In this document: piece by piece, positions 58,374 through 64,000 of the stretch
Layout: each line of letters opens with the position of its first letter
Position numbering within the stretch: the stretch's first letter is position 1
Assembly: GCF_964204645.1 (NCBI RefSeq)
Contig: NC_134027.1
Coordinates: forward strand, 10,466,485 to 10,530,484
DNA length: 64,000 nt
From: Tubulanus polymorphus
Taxonomy: Eukaryota > Nemertea > Palaeonemertea > Tubulaniformes > Tubulanidae
Direction of reading: 5' to 3'
Made by a program: the position numbers and the translations under genes
Notes under the pieces: model-generated
The model's input: only the letters and a program-made list of their open reading frames with translations
Database searches by the model: none
Told to the model about the DNA's origin: nothing

Positions 58374-61332
58374 ATGGCAAAATCGATCGACTACAAAAAC
58401 GACCGGAAGGAGCTACGTTCAGACTCGTTGGATTTGGCAACGAGCATCGATGCTGGGACGGGTATTCCCAAACACGATGAAGGCGATGGTCTATTAGCCG
58501 ACGTGGAAAATGATACAGAACACGAGCCCGCCAAGTTCGAGGATGTGTTGCACATTGTTGGTGGTAGTAACCGATTTCAAATTCTCGTGTACATTATGGT
58601 GAATGTTTCTTTTGAATTTGCTGCTTCTTGTGCAACGACTTACTTCATCATAGAAGGTGCAAATCCAGGCTGGAGCTGTGTGAAATGCGAAAAATACGTG
58701 TCAAACGGATCTTACTGTTCTCAGTTCAGCGCTAACGCTACAGAAGGCAGCTGCAAAAACGACAATCACAACTGCCACAATATGACCTTCAACATTCAAT
58801 ACACATCAATTGTCTCAGAGGTACTCATTTCATTCAGTTATCACCTCCTCGGTTAAGCGTACAACGATTCCAGTGATTAAATTAATAGTAATTTCATCGA
58901 AATTTAATTTCTATATCGCCCTTTTCGCTGTGATACAATGTTCAACGGTGCTTTCCAGTGGTATTATAGCCCTAGCCTACCCCTCCAACCATTTATCAGT
59001 CATCTCTCCCTTGGAATAGATAACGTCCGAGCAGCTGCTAGACGCTCAGGAGTCATTTATCAGATCAGGTACCCATTTATTCCGAGCAGTTAAGAGAGGC
59101 AATGAGGATGAGTGTCTTGCCCACTACGGTAATGTACGGGGTTCGAAACCGTGAACTGGCTTCCCAGGAGTCGAACGCTCTTACCACTCAAATATTTACA
59201 TGTGGTTATAGAAAATTTTGTAAAATTTTTCAGTGGGCACTTGTTTGCAACGAAAGCTGGATCGCTAAACTCGTAGCCAGTATATTCTTCGTTGGGTTAT
59301 TGGTCGGTGTCGTAGTAATGGGGCAAATATCTGACCGTTTTGGACGAAAGACCAGTCTGATACCTTGTTGGGTCGTCCTTATCATTGCCCAGTCTGTTGT
59401 ATCTGTAGCACCTTCAGTTTCCATCTACGTAACCATTCGGTTTGTAGCTGGCATGTGTGTAGGTAGGTTCACGCGATTCTTAAAAATCAACCTCGTCCGG
59501 AAAAAAATCATAATATTCTGAATCCTTCAATTTGGTAGCCGGCTTTTGCTGAACACTTACAGTAATCGATCATTGAAATAGCCACGTTAAATGTTATTGC
59601 AGGATGTTTGGCAGCTAATGGTGCAGTACTGGCGATGGAATTCATGGATCCAAAATGGCGGACGGTTGTCGGGTTCCGGTTCGGTTGGCAGGTTGGTCAT
59701 TGCGTTACTGCATTGATGGCTTACCTGTTACCCGACTGGAGGAAACTGTCACTAGCAACCGGTCTCATTAGCTTACCATTACTTCCTATAATCGTTTAGT
59801 GAGTGCCCCCGATTATGAAATGTTTTCCGAAAATGAATAATATTGAAACATTTAGAATTGTAACATTTTCCGTGCTTCGCAATGTCTACCAAGGTTTCCT
59901 TGTGCTGTTCCTTTTTATACATGTATATTACTTCAAAGCTGAGGAGAAAAATTTGCTTTTCAGTTTTCTTCCGGAAAGTGCACGCTGGTACGTTGAAAAA
60001 CAGAAAATCGACCAAGCGGAAAATTGTCTGAAATACGTAGCCAAAATTAACGCGAAGGATACGACCGGATTGCGAGAAAAACTAGAGTTGATCAGCAATG
60101 CAGAGACCGCGAAGAAAAAAGCAAAATCTCTGAATATTACTTATCTATTCCGCACAAGGAAACTGGCTATTCGAAGCGTCGTTTTGATATACGCTTGGCA
60201 AGTATAACTTCAAGTTAACGCTAGTGTTAAAAGTATCGTTAGATTGCGATGATTACAAATCAACTTCGTCTTAATGATTTCGAGAATTAAATGCTCGAAA
60301 ATCCATCCATAAAATGCCACAATGGGAAATTAATTTCTTTTCCTGAAATTGTTTATTTAGGCTGGCAACATCGCTAGTGTTTTACGGTGTTTCTAATCAA
60401 CTGAGCGACATGACCGGAAATCTGTATCTGAATGTATTCATATCAGGTGCTGGTGTTTTACTGACGAGATGGACTTTCGTATTTTTAGTAAATTGGTATG
60501 TTTGCCAAGAAAATTTTTGAACTTAGGCCTTTCGATCATTTTCTGATGCAACTACTCCGCACGAGATCTATTTCACTTAGCATTCCGGCGTTGCTTGTTA
60601 ACTTTGAACATGGTTTTGATTTTTGCTCTTTTTCAGGATTGGACGACGTATCAGCTTGCTGATATCCCTCAGTATACCGGGTCTATGCTTATTAGCCATA
60701 ATGATAATGGATTTGACCGGTTTTCTAGACAAGAATCCTATGTTCGTAACTTATTTCGGCCTTGCCGCATACATTATCGGAGCCGGTGCTTGGTGCGTTA
60801 CGACCTACTATTCGGCCGAACTGTATCCGACGCTACTGAGGTGAGTAAGATACGTTCGTAGACTAGCATAATTATATCGAAGACTTTCTTAAGGTTTGAA
60901 ATTAGGTTTCTAAGCGAGTACATAATTCAAATCGATTCTAAAGCGAGTCTTAATTGTTTATTTTACTTCAGAAATACTGCAACTGGTACAGGATATATGG
61001 GTGCTAGAATCGGTTCAATCATTGCTCCCCAAATTTCTTTGATGGTAAGCTGATTTGTTTAATCCTAACCTCCTAAATATGATTTTTATTGATTGTATAC
61101 CAACCTCGTAATGTTTGGTCGTACCGATGGTATGCATTGTATTAATTTTTGTTTGTAGAGTAGTCTACATGAGTCTGCGCCGTACGTAGTTGTTGGCGCC
61201 GTGGCACTGTCGAGCGCTGCGCTGAATTTCTTCATTCTGCCAGAAACGACCAATAGACCACTGCCGGAAGACCTCGAAGAACAAAAGCCAGTCAGGTCGA
61301 ATCCAAAAATCAAGTTGATCCGATTATCATAA
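58374..61332 (+). CDS. SLC22-family organic ion transporter, copy 2
   Basis: A tandem paralog of the gene at 49046-52000. Exons: 58374-58820, 59234-59462, 59603-59798, 59964-60197, 60361-60495, 60637-60840, 60972-61044, 61159-61332. The sum is 1692 nt, 563 residues in continuous phase. All boundaries correspond to those of copy 1, including the GC donor of intron 4 (GCAAGT after 60197). Motifs: WALVCNESWIAKLVASIFFV, the canonical GQISDRFGRK, LPESARWYVE, YSAELYPTLLR. Differences: the first ATG of copy 1 is ATA here, so translation starts at the next Met three codons later, and a net 10-base deletion near the end shifts the frame and gives a short tail ending KIKLIRLS. A longer in-frame opening back to 58182 lies in retroelement-derived DNA and is not used in my model. 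No lesion breaks the core transporter. Confidence 0.92.
58870..59205 (-). mobile_element. tRNA-derived SINE in intron 1 of SLC22 copy 2
   Basis: On the minus strand TGAGTGGTAAGAGCGTTCGA resembles a tRNA A-box region and GGTTTCGAACCCC a B box, at the usual spacing, followed by a tRNA-unrelated body. Intron 1 is 97 nt in copy 1 and 413 nt in copy 2. The difference is accounted for by this insertion. Confidence 0.7.
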
Positions 61333-61666
61333 AAGAGAATACATGTCATGATAGGAGATCCTGATGGCATTGGCAATGTCCATAGGAGTATGTAAAATCA
61401 TGTGATGTTTCAGTCGCCGGCAAGATTTTGTTCTTTTCGTTCTCATTGTCTTAATTTGAGATATTACAATTTTTAAGATCAGTTTAAACAGAAATCTCTC
61501 AGGAAGTCATAAATCCGTATAATAGAATGCATCGTACATCATATTCTACTCATACATTTATTCTTAGAGACAATACAACACTAGGCCTAGTTATTAGGGC
61601 ACTTCATGTACATAACTATCATTTCTAGTTTGCAATTTTTGGCGCACTGACTTATTTGTATTTTAC

Positions 61667-61672
61667 AATAAA
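61667..61672 (+). terminator. Polyadenylation signal, SLC22 copy 2
   Basis: AATAAA about 335 bases past the stop, in sequence aligned with the copy 1 signal. Confidence 0.5.
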
Positions 61673-61904
61673 ATGCTTAACGTTATCAATCGATTATCTC
61701 TCTTCATCAAGTCAAATTACATGGAAATACCTGGAAAAATTGTTATAGCTGCAAACCAGCGATAATGGGTGTTCTGCGATTTATCGTGCACTGATATAGT
61801 GGTCCCCGGACTGTGTGCCTCTTGGGACTATGTGTCCTGTTTCCGGTTCTTTATGGGCGGGAGAAATGTGAGCCTCGGAGTTGTTGGTGGATTTTTAGTC
61901 CTTT

Positions 61905-63473
61905 ATGGCAGCATGGTCAATCGGATTGTCCCATCCAGAAGATGTGCAAAACTGCGAGACATTGTCACATCCAGAAATGTTTAAATGCGACCATGAACAT
62001 CGATGTATTCCAGAATCTGAAGCGTGTGATGGTGTTGTGCATTTAACATTACCACTAACGATGAGGCTTTCTGTAACGTCACGTGTCCTAGCAGTTGTAA
62101 ATGCCAAGGTTATCCTGTTTACTGTAGGGATGTTGGTTTCACTGGTTCTCATCACAGTATCAACTCGAATTCTAATGTTGTCGAATAACAGAGATCTTTT
62201 GAATTCATTGACGTTTTCATCTTTGGTTTTTCTTCCCATGCTTAACATCTCCTCGAATGTTTTGCCCTACCCGCTCTCAAACCGGCACAATCTACGTACC
62301 TTAGACATTACACATAATAACTACATATTAATCTTAAATGCATTCCACGTATAGTTTATAGGAACTATTCATAATTGATAATCCAATTCGATATTTGGAG
62401 GAAGGAAGTTTTATTCGGTGCAAATATATTCAAAGGTCTATCTTCAATGACTTCGTTGAGTTCCAGCAGCAATAGAATCAACTATATATCGAAATATCCT
62501 TTCTCTGGTTTAAACTTTAAAATCTCGATTTAGCGAGAAATTCAAATTATATTTCCGCAGAAAGTCGCATATTCGACAATTTGACATCATTAGTCTCCCT
62601 AAAGTCTGATGCTTATGAATTTTGCCGCATGGCTTCGAAAGTTGACCAGTGCCTTGCCAGAGCAGATCAATTTTCCTCCTGCATTGTCCTGATGGGTGAC
62701 ACAGTCATCAGAGCGATCATCTGGGTCGTCGCTGCATTCAGTTTCTTGGTGAACAGTATTGTCATTCTACTTCGAATTCAAGTATCTTCATCCAAAACGT
62801 GCAACAGATCTTCTGACATCATGAATCTCGCAGCTTACGATTTAATGATGTCGATTTATCTTTCCAAGATCGCAGGAGCCGATAACCTTAACAAAGGAGT
62901 TTATTTCCTTGATTCTTAAATTTGGACGTACAGTTTGTTATGTCGTTTTGCTGGTTGTTATGAGATGTAAAGTGTCTTTACATCTCCTAAACATGTCGAT
63001 AATATTTGGATATTATTCGCTTCCTCATTCTGAATATGATCCATTTGCTACCACTGTCACAATCGTCATACTTATTCACTAAACACTATCGGGGTTTGTC
63101 CACCTATGAATCTGCTAACCATTGATGTTAAAGCCTGTCAATATTCATGCGCCATTTTGCTGCGTCCAGCTCGATTATACTTGCAACGATAATAGCGACG
63201 TACGCGCAGATGTACAGACTCGTATCTAGACGCACGTCCGGCTCGGGTAAAATTGATCCCACCGATCGCAGGTGTTTGGTAATAAATTCGTGTTATCTAT
63301 CTTGCTGGCTGCCGATAATTACCGTTCAATATTGCGCGGTATTACCGGTAGAAATACTGAATCAGGTGACGTCTTGGCTGGTGGTTCTTTTATTGCAGAT
63401 CAATCCGTCCCTCAATCATATTCTTTACACCATACTGACTATTGATTTGAAATCCATGCAAGCAAAATATTAA
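61905..63473 (+). pseudogene. GRL101/relaxin-receptor-like GPCR pseudogene (LDLa-LRR-7TM)
   Basis: The intact parent class is a leucine-rich-repeat 7TM receptor with LDL-receptor A modules. Frame pieces in order: an LDLa module (FKCDHEHRCIPESEACDGVV); after a frameshift DEAFCN and an LRR-cap-like CPSSCKCQGYPVYCRDVGF; LRR scraps (LRTLDITHNN); then at 62581 the hinge with SSC, helix 1 (IIWVVAAFSFLVNSIVILLR) and helix 2 (NLAAYDLMMSIYLSKIAGAD); a disrupted stretch with only traces of extracellular loop 2; finally helices 5-7 from 63147 (CWLPIITVQYC, LQINPSLNHILYTIL). Several frameshifts and stops break it, and most of helices 3-4 is absent. No intron is evident across 1.6 kb, as in a retrocopy or an originally intronless gene. 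It is not expected to make a functional receptor. Confidence 0.8.
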
Positions 63474-64000
63474 CGTCGTCGACGCTAAACGAATACTCCA
63501 TCCAAATGGGATCGGGGTCTAAACTGCCCTTATCAAATTGTAATTCATGAGCGTTTGCCAAGAGAAAAATTGCTCAACACACTCGGAATGCATCACAATG
63601 ACTGTACATAGCCTGTCTGTACATCCATCGACTTCGACAATCTGCCGTCTGTACCCATCCCCTTGCTAATCTTTCGAAAATGTCAATATTTCACCATGTC
63701 TTCTCTCACACTGGACCCGAGGAGGTATTTTCATTTGAAAAAGAATTGCCGTTTCCACTCGACTCCGAAAACATTTAAACATTACCATGGAAGGAAAATT
63801 ACAACGGCAACGTTTCGCCCATGAGAAGCCGATAGTCTGAGGAGATGGGTACATTCAGCGATTTGATACCTGCTGTCACACGGAGAGTGACTATGACTGA
63901 AATCCTTAGAAGAACTGCCAATTCCGACCACCTGGTTTGAACTTTTATTTTATTCTCTATACTATGCTGACACATAATATCGTAAACTGATGAGGTTTAG
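63474..64000. other. Window end, nothing recognised
   Basis: No coding block, RNA gene or named repeat was supported. Confidence 0.45.

Noticed and set aside
1-64000. CRISPR array, bacterial operon or phage system
   Set aside because: The intron-split metazoan genes and repeat types show animal nuclear DNA; no regularly spaced repeats with unique spacers were seen.

Overview
The window looks like nuclear DNA of an invertebrate animal. Genes are split by many GT-AG introns, intergenic DNA is AT-rich, and MITE-like, SINE-like and retrotransposon remnants are scattered throughout. An ERG/FLI1-type ETS factor, a metazoan SLC22 transporter pair and a GRL101-like receptor relic (LDLa + LRR + 7TM, a class expanded in molluscs and other marine invertebrates) suggest a marine bilaterian, perhaps a lophotrochozoan. 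The sequence alone does not fix the species.

Layout. 1-8.7 kb: no recognisable gene; dispersed repeats and microsatellites. 8.7-13.0 kb, minus strand: the 3' part of an ERG/FLI1-family gene, with four coding exons that join in phase and a complete ETS domain. The Pointed-domain exons were not found. 13-31.7 kb: gene-poor, with MITEs and several copies of dispersed repeat families. 31.7-44.8 kb, plus strand: a 20-exon gene whose exons join into one 832-residue reading frame. It encodes a signal peptide, a CAP (SCP/TAPS) domain, an EGF-like module, a ShKT-like module, a Thr-rich mucin-like stalk built partly from tandemly duplicated 33-nt exons, two more EGF-like modules, an unassigned Cys-containing region, one membrane helix and a short cytoplasmic tail. 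44.8-49 kb: mostly empty; one orphan minus-strand exon candidate at 47.1-47.2 kb. 49.0-52.0 kb and 58.4-61.3 kb, plus strand: two tandem paralogous SLC22 genes with the same eight coding exons (578 and 563 residues), sharing a GC-AG intron. They lie in a segmental duplication of about 5 kb that starts near 47.9 and 56.8 kb. 52.1-56.6 kb, between them: mobile-element debris, including a 416-bp palindromic element, a TA-flanked MITE built from CTCGCGCGAG repeats, a hAT-like MITE and a probable solo LTR. 61.8-63.5 kb: an intronless, frameshifted GRL101/relaxin-receptor-like GPCR pseudogene.

The intact genes do not form an evident pathway. The points most worth checking are the membrane-anchored CAP/EGF/ShKT/mucin protein with its recently duplicated stalk exons, and the divergence between the SLC22 twins (lost start codon with a new uORF, a frameshifted C-terminus, a motif substitution and a retroelement insertion just upstream). 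Exon boundaries were derived by eye from splice consensus and reading-phase continuity.
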